Assembly (NCBI RefSeq): GCF_014649755.1
Contig: NZ_BMTQ01000010.1
Span: 124,001 to 188,000, forward strand
DNA from: Streptomyces litmocidini
GTDB lineage: Bacteria > Actinomycetota > Actinomycetes > Streptomycetales > Streptomycetaceae
Direction: 5' to 3'
DNA length: 64,000 bases
The translations under genes and the position numbers were made by a program. Under the pieces are notes generated by a model that saw only the letters and a list, made by a program, of their open reading frames with translations, did no database searches and was not told the DNA's origin. Of this stretch, positions 34,556 through 43,517 are shown piece by piece. The first letter of the stretch is position 1, and every line of letters begins with the position of its first letter.

Positions 34556-35971
34556 ATGGACGACCAGACATCGCGCCCCCCGAGCCGTCGCACGGTCCTC
34601 AGGACCACCGCGGGAGCGGCCGGAGCCGGGCTCGGCATCACCGCCGCGGGCGGGCAGACCGCCCGGGCCGCCACCGGAGCCGTCCCCGCCGCCCGGCCGG
34701 AGGCCGCGGCCGTGCCCCGGCGCCGGGGCGCCACCATGGCCGGGGTCCCGTTCGAGCGCCGCTCCACCGTCCGGATCGCCCTCGTCGGGCTCGGCAACCG
34801 CGGCGGCAGCATGATCAACCTCTACCTCGCCCTCCCCTGGGTCCGGGTGGTCGCCGTCTGCGACCCGGTGCGCGAGAAGGCCGAACGGGCCGCCGCGGCC
34901 GTCGTCGCCGCCGGACAGCCCGCCCCCGCCCTGTACACCCACGGCGAGGACGACTACGAGAACCTCCTCACCCGCACGGACATCGACTTCGTGCACGTGG
35001 CGACCCCCTGGGACAGCCACTTCGCGATCGCCAGATCGGCGATGCTGAACGGCAAGCACGTCGGCGTGGAGTGTCCGGTCGCGATGGAGCTCGCCGAGCT
35101 GTGGGAGCTGGTCGACCTGTCGGAGCAGACCCGCCGCCACTGCATGCAGCTGGAGAACTGCTGCTACGGGCGGAACGAGATGCGGGTGCTGCGGATGGCG
35201 CACGCCGGGAAGTTCGGGGAGCTGCTGCACGGCGCGGGGGCGTACAACCACGACCTGCGCGAACTGCTGTTCTCGCCGACGTACTACGAGGGGCCCTGGC
35301 GCCGGCTGTGGCACACGCGGCTGCGCGGGGACCTCTACCCGAACCACGGCTTCGGGCCGGTCGCCAACTACATGGACGTCAACCGGGGCGACCGGGCGGT
35401 GAGCATCAGCAGCTTCGGCACCCCGGCGCTCGGCCTCGCCGAGTACCGCGCGGCGCACGTGCCGCCCGGCGACCCGAGCTGGAAGGAGACGTACGTCGAG
35501 AGCGACCGGACGGTCAGCGTGGTCAGGACGGCCAAGGGGCGGCTGATCCGTCTGGAGCACGACGTCTCCACCCCGCACCCGTACAGCAGGATCAACAGCC
35601 TGGGCGGTACGCGGGGGGTCTTCGAGGACTACCCGGCCCGGATCTATCTGGAGCCGGACCACAAGGACGACCAGTGGGGCGACTTCTCGGCGTACGCGGC
35701 CGAGTTCGACCACTGGCTGTGGAAGGAGCACGCCAACCCGCCGGGCGGTCACGGCGGCATGGACTACATCATGGTCCACCGCCTGACGCAGTGCCTCCAG
35801 CTGGGTCTTCCGCCGGACTTCGACGTGTACGACGCCGCCACCTGGACGGCTCCGGTGCCGCTGAGCCACGCCTCGGTGAAGGCGAACGGCGCGCCGCAGG
35901 AGATCCCCGACTTCACGCGCGGCGAGTGGAAGAAGGCGCGCTCGGGCGTGGACTCGGTGAAGCCGGTCTGA
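34556..35971 (+). CDS. Tat-exported GH109-type Gfo/Idh/MocA glycosidase
   Basis: A 471-residue protein with a twin-arginine signal (SRRTVLRTTAGAAGAGLGIT) for folded export. The mature part begins an NAD-binding Rossmann fold (RIALVGLGNRGGSMINLYLA) and continues with the Gfo/Idh/MocA C domain. LRGDLYPNHGFGPVANYMDV and GGHGGMDYIMVHRL match GH109 alpha-N-acetylgalactosaminidases, which use NAD+ in a redox-elimination mechanism and are exported with bound cofactor, explaining the Tat signal. ATG 34556 has GGGAGG 5 nt upstream. It faces the PNGase A-like gene across a shared terminator. The substrate is probably a GalNAc- or related glycoside. Confidence 0.88.
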   Translation: MDDQTSRPPSRRTVLRTTAGAAGAGLGITAAGGQTARAATGAVPAARPEAAAVPRRRGATMAGVPFERRSTVRIALVGLGNRGGSMINLYLALPWVRVVAVCDPVREKAERAAAAVVAAGQPAPALYTHGEDDYENLLTRTDIDFVHVATPWDSHFAIARSAMLNGKHVGVECPVAMELAELWELVDLSEQTRRHCMQLENCCYGRNEMRVLRMAHAGKFGELLHGAGAYNHDLRELLFSPTYYEGPWRRLWHTRLRGDLYPNHGFGPVANYMDVNRGDRAVSISSFGTPALGLAEYRAAHVPPGDPSWKETYVESDRTVSVVRTAKGRLIRLEHDVSTPHPYSRINSLGGTRGVFEDYPARIYLEPDHKDDQWGDFSAYAAEFDHWLWKEHANPPGGHGGMDYIMVHRLTQCLQLGLPPDFDVYDAATWTAPVPLSHASVKANGAPQEIPDFTRGEWKKARSGVDSVKPV

Positions 35972-35980
35972 TCGGTCCGT

Positions 35981-36009
35981 GCCCGGCCCCGGAGGCACCG
36001 GGGCCGGGC
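35981..36009. terminator. Bidirectional terminator between GH109 and PNGase genes
   Basis: Perfect 12-bp arms GCCCGGCCCCGG and CCGGGGCCGGGC with loop AGGCA, centred between two converging stop codons. Confidence 0.85.
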
Positions 36010-36019
36010 ACCGTCGTGT

Positions 36020-37633
36020 TCAGCAGCGCCGCAGGTCCTGGGTGACCGTGCCCTGGACGGACGTCAGGATCCGGTCGTAACAGCCGTCGGAGCCGTACAG
36101 GCGGTAGCGCTCGGTGCTGGTGCCGAGCGCGTGCCGCTGTTCGCGGGGGACGCCGAGGTTGAAGGAGGCGTCGCCGGTGTACGTGTCGTCCAGGCGCGAC
36201 CAGGAGAGCCGCTCGCCGCCCCGGACGACGTCGACGGCGGCGCGGTCGCCGACGGTGAGGACGGTCCGCAGGCGGTTCGCCCCGTCGACGGAGATCTCGC
36301 CGTCCATGGTGTACGTGCGCCGGGTGTGGGTCGCGGTCCGGCCGACGGTCACGGTCTCGTCGTCGGTCCAGCGGGCGGTCAGCCCGTCGGGGTTCTCGTC
36401 CGCGCCCCAGCGGTGCGTGGAGCGGTGGTCGACGGTACGGGTGACGGTGGTCGCGACGCGGCCGTGCGAGGTGTTCAGGTGGCCGGCGACGGTGAGCGCG
36501 TCGCCGCCCGTGGTCTCCAGGACGTCCGGCGAACCGGCCGTGTACACGGCCGAGTTGCGCGGGGTGCCGGACTCCTGCCGGTCCAGGGCGCCGGTGACGA
36601 CCTCGCTGCCCTCGTCCTGCCAGAGGAGCACGTTGGCGGGGACGCTCCAGCCGGACTGCCCGGCGGGGACGCCGGCGACGGAGACCTCCACGCGATGGGC
36701 CGCGCCGTCGTTGAGCAGGGCCGCGAACGGCGTGAGGTCGTAGGTGATCGGCTGCACGTCGAAGGCGCGCGGCGCGGGCGTCACGTACCAGAGGAAGGGG
36801 TTGGACCAGCCGCCGGTCCAGACGTGCGGGAAGGGGGCCGCGATGCCGGCGAGCTTCCCGTCGACGGAGATCCGCACCTCCCGGTAGGGGCCGTCGGCGG
36901 CCTTGCAGGAGTAGGGGGCGGCGTCGGGGACGGTGAGGTACCAGAACTCCTCGCAGCCGCCGCCGGATCCGGTGGCGTACACCTCGGCGAGGACGCGCTC
37001 GGTGTTGCGCGGGGTGGTGAGGGTGGTGCCGGTGAGCGGCACGACCCGGTCGGGGGTGCCGGCGGCGGGCTTCACGCGGCCCCCGGCGGTGTGGAAGGTG
37101 AGGGTCACGCGGACGTCGATGACACCGGTGTACGTCTCGTTGACGACGTTGCCGATGAGCATCTCGACGGGCTGCGGGCGGCTGAGCGTGTCGCGGTAGC
37201 GGGTGACGTCCTTCTCGACGGACCAGGCGATGCCGTCGGGAGAGGGCTCGGGGGTGGAGGTGCGCAGGAGCTCGACGCCGCCGAGGCTGAGGTGGCCGAG
37301 GCGGTCGTACTGGCGGCCCTCGACCTGTCCGTCGAGGCGCAGGACGACCTTGTTCCAGCGGGCGTCCGTGCCGCACTCCTTCGGCGGGGTGTAGCTGCCG
37401 CGGTACGGGGTGAAGTCGCGGAACCGGGCCGCGGCGAGGGTGACCTCGCAGGTGCGGGTGCCGGGGGTGGCGACGGGCGGCGCGGCGGTGACCGGGTCGT
37501 GCCAGTCGGTGGTGAACTCGGCGGGGGGCGTCGGGCCGGTCGGACCGTCGGCGGCGGCCGGGTGGGCGGTGAACAGCGCGCCGGCGGCGAGCACCAGACC
37601 GCCGATCACGCTCGTGATCTTGAGTGATCTCAT
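36020..37633 (-). CDS. Secreted PNGase A-like peptide-N-glycosidase
   Basis: A 537-residue exported protein with a Sec signal peptide ending HPAAA (about residue 28). The mature protein matches the peptide-N4-(N-acetyl-beta-glucosaminyl)asparagine amidase A family: RTCEVTLAAARFRDFTPYRG, WNKVVLRLDGQVEGRQYDR, and CEEFWYLTVPD followed by GPYREVRISVDGKLAGIAAP. These enzymes release N-glycans from glycoproteins outside the cell. Paired Cys residues in the mature protein probably form disulfides. ATG 37633 has no clear ribosome binding site. It converges on the GH109 gene, which suggests a two-enzyme scheme for host or plant glycoprotein glycans. Confidence 0.88.
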   Translation of the reverse strand: MRSLKITSVIGGLVLAAGALFTAHPAAADGPTGPTPPAEFTTDWHDPVTAAPPVATPGTRTCEVTLAAARFRDFTPYRGSYTPPKECGTDARWNKVVLRLDGQVEGRQYDRLGHLSLGGVELLRTSTPEPSPDGIAWSVEKDVTRYRDTLSRPQPVEMLIGNVVNETYTGVIDVRVTLTFHTAGGRVKPAAGTPDRVVPLTGTTLTTPRNTERVLAEVYATGSGGGCEEFWYLTVPDAAPYSCKAADGPYREVRISVDGKLAGIAAPFPHVWTGGWSNPFLWYVTPAPRAFDVQPITYDLTPFAALLNDGAAHRVEVSVAGVPAGQSGWSVPANVLLWQDEGSEVVTGALDRQESGTPRNSAVYTAGSPDVLETTGGDALTVAGHLNTSHGRVATTVTRTVDHRSTHRWGADENPDGLTARWTDDETVTVGRTATHTRRTYTMDGEISVDGANRLRTVLTVGDRAAVDVVRGGERLSWSRLDDTYTGDASFNLGVPREQRHALGTSTERYRLYGSDGCYDRILTSVQGTVTQDLRRC

Positions 37634-37723
37634 GGGGCGGAAGTGAAACGTGGTCCCGCACCGCGGTCCAGAGGGCGATGAGCGGACATGGCGCGATCCG
37701 TTCCCCGATGGGAGGAATCGTTC

Positions 37724-37817
37724 GACGCGCCGGGCACTCCCGGCCGGACGCCCCCGGACGCGCCGGGCTCTCCCGGCCGGACGCCCCCGGACGCGCCGGG
37801 CACTCCCGGCCGGACGC
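37724..37817. repeat. 33-bp tandem repeat, nearly three copies
   Basis: Units start at 37724, 37757 and 37790 and begin GACGCGCCGGGC; they differ at one or two bases, and the last is incomplete. The array lies between the PNGase start and the end of the next minus-strand gene. Translated on the plus strand it would give collagen-like PDAPGTPGRTP units, but no ribosome binding site or start supports that. Confidence 0.88.
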
Positions 37818-37820
37818 TTC

Positions 37821-38612
37821 CTAGAGGAACCCGAGCGCCGAGGCCCCGCCGACGCCGCCCAGGACCATGAAGGCGGGCATCAGGACCTTGAGCTCGACCC
37901 AGCTTCCGGCCCGGAAGCGCATGCCCTTGGGCGGGCCGATCGGGTACCAGCGCTTGCGGCCGACGGGGATGGGCCACAGGATCGGGCAGCCCGAGACGGT
38001 CAGGGCGTCGCCGATGTCGTGCACCAGGGCGCCGAGGACGATGGGCAGGCCCAGCCACAGGTACTCCTGGCCGGAGCCGGTGAAGAGCCAGTCCGAGCCG
38101 TTGCCGGGCTGGTCGAGGACGCCCGCGAGGATCCAGGCGCCGGCGGCGCCGAGCAGCCAGACCAGGACGTCGCTGGACATCCGGGCGGCCCGCCACAGCA
38201 GGCCTTCCACGGCGAGGACCAGGTGGACGAAGAGGATCGCGAGGACGGCCCAGCGGCCGCCGGTGACCGCCGCGACGGAGGCCCCGGCGCCGATCAGGAC
38301 CGCCCAGAGCCAGGTGTGGGTCAGGGTCCGGTGGCCGCCGGACCTGCGGGGGTCGGCGGAGGAGCGGGTCGCCTTGTAGACGGCGTACGACAGCTTGTCG
38401 ACGATCTCGCAGAGGCCCCGGGAGACCGGCCCGAAGGCGCGGGAGATGGTCGCCGACCTGTGGTCGAGGTCGGGTGCGAGGGCCGCGCCCGCGCAGATGA
38501 GCGCGCCGGCGACGAGAACGGGCCAGGGCATCGGGTGGTCGAAGGCGGCCGCGGCCGCTCCGACGCCCAGCCAGGCCGCCGCTCCGGACAGCGAGTGCGC
38601 CGGTCCCATCAT
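37821..38612 (-). CDS. Membrane-bound metal-dependent hydrolase (YdjM/DUF457 family)
   Basis: A 263-residue integral membrane protein with about seven hydrophobic helices. Conserved His/Asp motifs of the YdjM family are in place: GPAHSLSGAAAWLG near the N-terminus, LAPDLDHRSATISRAFG, GGHRTLTHTWLW and VHDIGDALT. Such proteins resemble inner-membrane phospholipase C/hydrolase folds, but the reaction is not established. Two adjacent ATG codons (38612, 38609) can serve as start; the longer frame upstream is not conserved-looking. The stop codon sits right at the end of the 33-bp repeat array. Confidence 0.83.
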   Translation of the reverse strand: MMGPAHSLSGAAAWLGVGAAAAAFDHPMPWPVLVAGALICAGAALAPDLDHRSATISRAFGPVSRGLCEIVDKLSYAVYKATRSSADPRRSGGHRTLTHTWLWAVLIGAGASVAAVTGGRWAVLAILFVHLVLAVEGLLWRAARMSSDVLVWLLGAAGAWILAGVLDQPGNGSDWLFTGSGQEYLWLGLPIVLGALVHDIGDALTVSGCPILWPIPVGRKRWYPIGPPKGMRFRAGSWVELKVLMPAFMVLGGVGGASALGFL

Positions 38613-38743
38613 GGTTGGCCCGCCCCGTTTCTCCCCTGCCGGCGGTCGGTTGACGTCCGGTCGACGGACGAGCCTACCGTCCGTGATCACGGCAGCTGAT
38701 GGCCGGTTCCCTCATCCGAGCGGAATGCGGGCAAGATGGGGGC

Positions 38744-41257
38744 GTGACCCTTATCGATCAGCTGCCGCCGACCGCCGACCCCGACGCCCTCTTCGAGGCC
38801 TTCTCCTCCTGGGCCGAGGACCGGGGCATCACGCTCTACCCGGCCCAGGAAGAGGCGCTGATCGAGGTCGTCTCCGGGGCCAACGTGATCCTCTCCACCC
38901 CCACCGGATCGGGAAAGTCGCTGGTCGCGGCGGGGGCGCACTTCACCGCGCTCGCCCATGACCAGGTGACCTTCTACACCGCGCCGATCAAGGCGCTGGT
39001 GTCGGAGAAGTTCTTCGACCTGTGCAAGCTCTTCGGCACCGAGAACGTCGGCATGCTGACCGGCGACGCCTCCGTGAACGCGGACGCGCCGGTGATCTGC
39101 TGCACGGCGGAGGTGCTCGCCTCGATCGCGCTGCGGGACGGCAAGGACGCCGACATCGGCCAGGTCGTCATGGACGAGTTCCACTTCTACGCCGAGCAGG
39201 ACCGCGGCTGGGCCTGGCAGATCCCGCTCCTCGAACTCCCCCAGGCGCAGTTCGTCCTGATGTCGGCGACCCTCGGCGACGTGTCGATGTTCGAGAAGGA
39301 CCTGACCCGGCGGACCGGGCGGCCGACCTCGGTGGTCCGCTCGGCGACCCGGCCGGTGCCGCTGTCGTACGAGTACCGGCTCACGCCCATCACGGACACC
39401 CTGACCGAGCTCCTGGAGACCAAGCAGGCGCCCGTCTACATCGTGCACTTCACACAGGCGCAGGCCGTCGAGCGCGCGCAGTCGCTGATGAGCATCAACA
39501 TGTGCACGCGCGAGGAGAAGGACCGGATCGCCGAGCTGATCGGCAACTTCCGCTTCACCACCAAGTTCGGCCAGAACCTCTCGCGGTACGTGCGGCACGG
39601 CATCGGCGTGCACCACGCGGGCATGCTGCCGAAGTACCGGCGGCTCGTGGAGAAGCTGGCCCAGGCGGGCCTCCTGAAGGTGATCTGCGGCACCGACACC
39701 CTCGGCGTCGGGGTGAACGTGCCGATCCGCACGGTGCTCTTCACGGCCCTCACCAAGTACGACGGCAACCGGGTGCGCACGCTGCGCGCCCGCGAGTTCC
39801 ACCAGATCGCGGGCCGGGCCGGCCGGGCCGGCTTCGACACGGCCGGTCTCGTGGTGGCGCAGGCCCCCGAGCACGTCATCGAGAACGAGAAGGCGCTCGC
39901 GAAGGCCGGCGACGACCCGAAGAAGCGCCGCAAGGTGGTCCGCAAGAAGGCCCCCGAGGGCTTCGTCGCCTGGAGCGAGACCACCTTCGAGAAGCTGATC
40001 GAGGCCGAGCCGGAGCCGCTGACCTCCCGCTTCAAGGTCACCAACATCATGCTGCTCTCGGTGATCGCCCGGCCGGGCGACGCCTTCGAGGCGATGCGCA
40101 AGCTCCTGGAGGACAACCACGAGCCGCGCAAGGCGCAGCTGCGGCACATCCGCCGGGCCATCGCGATCTACCGCTCGCTGCTGGACGGCGGTGTGGTGGA
40201 GCGGCTGGACGAGCCGGACGCCGAGGGCCGCACGATCCGGCTGACGGTCGACCTCCAGCAGGACTTCGCGCTCAACCAGCCGCTGTCGACCTTCGCCCTC
40301 GCCGCGTTCGACCTGCTGGACCCGGAGTCCCCCTCGTACGCCCTGGACATGGTGTCCGTCGTCGAGTCGACGCTGGACGACCCGCGCCAGATCCTCGCCG
40401 CCATGCAGAACAAGGCGCGCGGGGAGGCCGTCGGACGGATGAAGGCGGACGGCGTCGAGTACGAGGAGCGGATGGAGCGGCTCCAGGACATCTCGTACCC
40501 GAAGCCGCTGGAGGAGCTGCTCTGGCACGCGTACAACGTCTACCGGAAGTCGCACCCGTGGGTCGGCGACCACCCGGTGTCGCCGAAGTCGGTCATCCGT
40601 GACATGTACGAACGGGCGCTGACCTTCACGGAGTTCACCTCCTGGTACGAGCTGGCGCGGACCGAGGGCATCGTCCTGCGGTACCTCGCGAGCGCGTACA
40701 AGGCGCTCGACCACACCATCCCCGACGACCTGAAGACCGAGGACCTGGAGGACCTGATCGCCTGGCTGGGCGAGATGGTGCGGCAGGTGGACTCCTCGCT
40801 GCTGGACGAGTGGGAGCAGCTGGCCAACCCGGAGGTCCAGACGGCCGAGGAGGCCCAGGAGAAGGCCGACCAGGTCAAGCCGGTCACGTCGAACGCCCGC
40901 GCGTTCCGGGTGCTGGTGCGCAACGCCATGTTCCGCCGGGTGGAACTGGCCGCCCTCGACAACGTCGACGCGCTCGGCGAGCTGGACGCCGAGTCCGGCT
41001 GGGACGCGGACGCGTGGGGCGAGGCGATGGACGCGTACTGGGACGAGTACGACGATCTGGGTACGGGCCCGGACGCGCGCGGTCCGAAGCTGCTCGCGAT
41101 CGAGGAGGACGCGGCGCACGGCCTGTGGCGCGTCCGGCAGACCTTCGCCGACCCGAACGGCGACCATGACTGGGGCATCAGCGCGGAGGTGGACCTCGCG
41201 GCCTCCGACGAGGAGGGCCGGGCGGTGGTCCGCGTGACGTCCGTCGGACAGCTGTAG
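38744..41257 (+). CDS. DEAD/DEAH-box helicase with DUF3516
   Basis: An 837-residue superfamily 2 helicase. The core has Walker A STPTGSGKSLVAAG, the motif II box MDEFHFYAEQDRGW, motif III LMSATLGD, and motif VI HQIAGRAGRAGF, followed by a basic KKRRKVVRKKAPEG segment. The C-terminal ~400 residues match the DUF3516 region (for example SSYALDMVSVVESTLDDPRQ-like SPSYALDMVSVVESTLDDP). The architecture resembles the Ski2/MTR4 type and an RNA role is plausible. GTG 38744 is preceded by CAAGAT and 6 nt, hence possibly leaderless; GGGGG also lies close by. It is followed 9 bp later by thioesterase II. Confidence 0.92.
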   Translation: MTLIDQLPPTADPDALFEAFSSWAEDRGITLYPAQEEALIEVVSGANVILSTPTGSGKSLVAAGAHFTALAHDQVTFYTAPIKALVSEKFFDLCKLFGTENVGMLTGDASVNADAPVICCTAEVLASIALRDGKDADIGQVVMDEFHFYAEQDRGWAWQIPLLELPQAQFVLMSATLGDVSMFEKDLTRRTGRPTSVVRSATRPVPLSYEYRLTPITDTLTELLETKQAPVYIVHFTQAQAVERAQSLMSINMCTREEKDRIAELIGNFRFTTKFGQNLSRYVRHGIGVHHAGMLPKYRRLVEKLAQAGLLKVICGTDTLGVGVNVPIRTVLFTALTKYDGNRVRTLRAREFHQIAGRAGRAGFDTAGLVVAQAPEHVIENEKALAKAGDDPKKRRKVVRKKAPEGFVAWSETTFEKLIEAEPEPLTSRFKVTNIMLLSVIARPGDAFEAMRKLLEDNHEPRKAQLRHIRRAIAIYRSLLDGGVVERLDEPDAEGRTIRLTVDLQQDFALNQPLSTFALAAFDLLDPESPSYALDMVSVVESTLDDPRQILAAMQNKARGEAVGRMKADGVEYEERMERLQDISYPKPLEELLWHAYNVYRKSHPWVGDHPVSPKSVIRDMYERALTFTEFTSWYELARTEGIVLRYLASAYKALDHTIPDDLKTEDLEDLIAWLGEMVRQVDSSLLDEWEQLANPEVQTAEEAQEKADQVKPVTSNARAFRVLVRNAMFRRVELAALDNVDALGELDAESGWDADAWGEAMDAYWDEYDDLGTGPDARGPKLLAIEEDAAHGLWRVRQTFADPNGDHDWGISAEVDLAASDEEGRAVVRVTSVGQL

Positions 41258-41266
41258 AGGAGACCT

Positions 41267-42133
41267 GTGGTGACCAACCCCGCCGAGAGGCTCGTGGACC
41301 TGCTCGACCTGGAGCGGATCGAGGTCGACATCTTCCGCGGGCACAGCCCGCAGGAGTCGTTGCAACGGGTCTTCGGCGGCCAGGTCGCCGGGCAGGCCCT
41401 GGTGGCGGCCGGCCGCACCACGGAGGGCGACCGGCCGGTGAACTCGCTGCACGCCTACTTCCTGCGGCCGGGCCGGCCCGGGGTGCCGATCGTGTACCAG
41501 GTGGAGCGGGTGCGCGACGGCCGGTCGTTCACGACCCGCCGCGTCACCGCGATCCAGGAGGGGCGGACGGTCTTCAATCTGACGGCCTCCTTCCACAAGC
41601 CGGAGGAGGGCGCCTTCGAGCACCAGTTGCCGCCGAGGCACCTGACCGACCCGGAGACCCTGCCGAACCTCGCGGACGAGATCCGGGAGCACCTGGGCGC
41701 GCTGCCGGAGGCCCTGGAGCGGATGGCCCGCCGGCAGCCCTTCGACATCCGGTACGTGGACCGGCTGCGCTGGACGCAGGAGGAGGTCAAGGACGCGGAC
41801 CCGCGCTCCGCGGTGTGGATGCGGGCCGTCGGTCCGCTGGGCGACGACCCGCTGGTCCACACCTGTGCCCTGACGTACGCCTCGGACATGACCCTCCTGG
41901 ACGCGGTCCGGATCCCGGTCGAGCCGCTGTGGGGTCCGCGGGGGTTCGACATGGCCTCGCTGGACCACGCGATGTGGTTCCACCGGCCCTTCCGGGCGGA
42001 CGAGTGGTTCCTGTACGACCAGGAGTCCCCGGTCGCCACGGGCGGCCGGGGACTCGCGCGGGGCCGGATCTACGACCGCGAGGGCCGGCTCCTGGTGTCG
42101 GTGGTCCAGGAGGGCCTGTTCAGGAAGCTCTGA
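41267..42133 (+). CDS. tesB: Acyl-CoA thioesterase II
   Basis: A 288-residue double-hotdog enzyme that hydrolyses acyl-CoA to free acid. The N-terminal hotdog has RVFGGQVAGQALVAAGRT and SLHAYFLRPG; the C-terminal hotdog has LTYASDMTLLDAV and DMASLDHAMWFHRPFRADEW, including the catalytic Asp. The start is GTG 41267 (the first of two adjacent GTG codons) with GAGGAG 6-8 nt upstream. The 9-bp gap to the helicase suggests co-transcription. It is followed by a 26-bp repeat. Confidence 0.93.
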   Translation: MVTNPAERLVDLLDLERIEVDIFRGHSPQESLQRVFGGQVAGQALVAAGRTTEGDRPVNSLHAYFLRPGRPGVPIVYQVERVRDGRSFTTRRVTAIQEGRTVFNLTASFHKPEEGAFEHQLPPRHLTDPETLPNLADEIREHLGALPEALERMARRQPFDIRYVDRLRWTQEEVKDADPRSAVWMRAVGPLGDDPLVHTCALTYASDMTLLDAVRIPVEPLWGPRGFDMASLDHAMWFHRPFRADEWFLYDQESPVATGGRGLARGRIYDREGRLLVSVVQEGLFRKL

Positions 42134-42140
42134 CCCTCGC

Positions 42141-42192
42141 GGGCCGCGGGAGGTTCCGGCCCTCGTGGGTCGCGGGAGGTTCCGGCCCTCGT
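42141..42192. repeat. 26-bp tandem repeat, two copies
   Basis: Two copies of a 26-bp unit (GGGYCGCGGGAGGTTCCGGC plus CCTCGT) start at 42141 and 42167, differing at one base, with a partial third. It is non-coding, between tesB and the FAD monooxygenase end, both of which converge here. Confidence 0.85.
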
Positions 42193-42241
42193 GGGTCGCC
42201 CGTACTCGGCGCCGTCCCGGGCGTCTCCTTCCGGGCCGGGG

Positions 42242-43351
42242 TCAGCAGTCCAGTGAGAGTGCGTTCTTGGCGCGCTCGACGGACTCCTCCGAGGCGGGTC
42301 CTCCGGGATTCTCGGTGGCCAGGGCCTGGTTGAGAGTGACGAAGGGGCGCATCCGCCGCTCGTAGCGGGCATACGCGGTGCGGTGGTCGCCCTCGGCCCG
42401 GGCGAGGCAGTCGGCCAGCACGTGGGCGCCGACGAGGGCCAGGCTGGTGCCCTGCCCCGACAGGGGGGAAGGGCAGTAGCCGGCGTCGCCGAGCAGGGTC
42501 ACCCGGCCCCGCGACCACGTCTCCATGCGGATCTGGGCCATGGCGTCGCAGTAGAAGTCGGGCGCCCTCCGGGCGGCTTCGGCCAGGCGGGGCCCCTCCC
42601 AGCGCATCGACGCGAGCTTGTCCACGACGATCCGCCGCAGGGCGCCCTGGTCGTGGAGGTCGCGGGCGAGCGGGGCGGACTCGAAGCCGAAGGCGATCCT
42701 GAGTTCGGTGTTGCCGCGCACGGGCATGATGCCGAAGCCCGCGTCACCGTCCCGGAGCCACATCTGCCAGTCGTCCAGGGCGAGGAAGTTGTCCGCGCCG
42801 AACACCGAGAGGTAGCTGCCCAGGTGGTGGGCGAAGCGTTCCTCCGGGCCGAAGGCCAGGCGCCGCACCGTGGAGTGGAGGCCGTCGGCCCCGACCACGA
42901 GGTCGAAGGTGCGGGAGGGCCCGTGCGCGAAGGCGACGTGGACGCCGGTCCCGTCCTCGTCGAGCGCGGTGACGCTGTCGCCGAAGAGGTACTCGACGTC
43001 CGACCTCGTGTGCTCGTGGACCATGCGCACCAGGTCCTCGCGCAGCACCTCGATGTCCTCGCCGTCGAGCCGTCCGCTGCTGAAGGTCGCCTCCGTGGAG
43101 CGGTGGACCTCGTTGCCGTCGGGGTCGAGGACCGACATGCCGCGCATCCGGGTCCGTTCGCGGCGCACCTGCTCCAGCAGGCCCATCCGCTCGACGACGT
43201 CGAGCGCGACGCCGCGGACGTCCACGGCCTGGCCGCCGGGCCGTCGCCCCGGAGCGCGTTCGACGACGGTGGGGGCGAAGCCGTGGCGGTGGAGCCAGTG
43301 GGCGAGGACGGGGCCGGCGATGCCGCCGCCGGAGACGAGTACGGTCCGCAT
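42242..43351 (-). CDS. FAD-dependent aromatic-type monooxygenase
   Basis: A 369-residue group A flavoprotein monooxygenase. It has the FAD Rossmann motif VLVSGGGIAGPVLAHWLHR at the N-terminus, the DG motif VVGADGLHSTVRRLAFG in the middle and the GD motif LLGDAGYCPSPLSGQGTSLA towards the C-terminus. Such enzymes hydroxylate aromatic or polyketide substrates or inactivate tetracyclines and rifamycins; here the substrate is unknown. ATG 43351 has GGGAG 7 nt upstream. It is divergent from the GntR-TetR fusion regulator, with a perfect palindrome 20-56 nt upstream of its start, so induction by a drug-like substrate is plausible. Confidence 0.9.
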   Translation of the reverse strand: MRTVLVSGGGIAGPVLAHWLHRHGFAPTVVERAPGRRPGGQAVDVRGVALDVVERMGLLEQVRRERTRMRGMSVLDPDGNEVHRSTEATFSSGRLDGEDIEVLREDLVRMVHEHTRSDVEYLFGDSVTALDEDGTGVHVAFAHGPSRTFDLVVGADGLHSTVRRLAFGPEERFAHHLGSYLSVFGADNFLALDDWQMWLRDGDAGFGIMPVRGNTELRIAFGFESAPLARDLHDQGALRRIVVDKLASMRWEGPRLAEAARRAPDFYCDAMAQIRMETWSRGRVTLLGDAGYCPSPLSGQGTSLALVGAHVLADCLARAEGDHRTAYARYERRMRPFVTLNQALATENPGGPASEESVERAKNALSLDC

Positions 43352-43370
43352 GGGAGGCTCCCCTGTTCTG

Positions 43371-43407
43371 GTGTACGGCGTATGCGCTCCGAACGTACGC
43401 CGTACAC
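43371..43407. promoter_or_regulatory. Palindrome GTGTACGGCGTA-N13-TACGCCGTACAC
   Basis: Perfect 12-bp inverted arms with a 13-nt spacer lie just upstream of the monooxygenase start. It is probably an operator for the neighbouring fusion regulator. Confidence 0.65.
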
Positions 43408-43437
43408 ACAGTTGCTTCAACGGACCGTTCACACGTC

Positions 43438-43498
43438 CTGTACTAGGCCAGAGGACTCCGATCCGGCATTGCCGCTGCTACCTTCTGCACTAGTACAG
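43438..43498. promoter_or_regulatory. Split palindrome CTGTACTAG...CTAGTACAG at the fusion-regulator promoter
   Basis: Perfect 9-bp arms at 43438-43446 and 43490-43498 are 43 nt apart. The right arm overlaps TAGTAC (43491-43496), which together with TTGCCG (43469-43474, spacer 16) is a plausible promoter for the regulator gene. The arms could be two separate half-sites bridged by a dimer. Confidence 0.5.
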
Positions 43499-43517
43499 AC
43501 AAGAAAGGCGACCGGTC

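Noticed and set aside
37688..37870. Collagen-like 60-residue ORF (PDAPGTPGRTP repeats)
   Set aside because: It is created by the 33-bp repeat and has no ribosome binding site; the frame runs into the antisense of a real gene.
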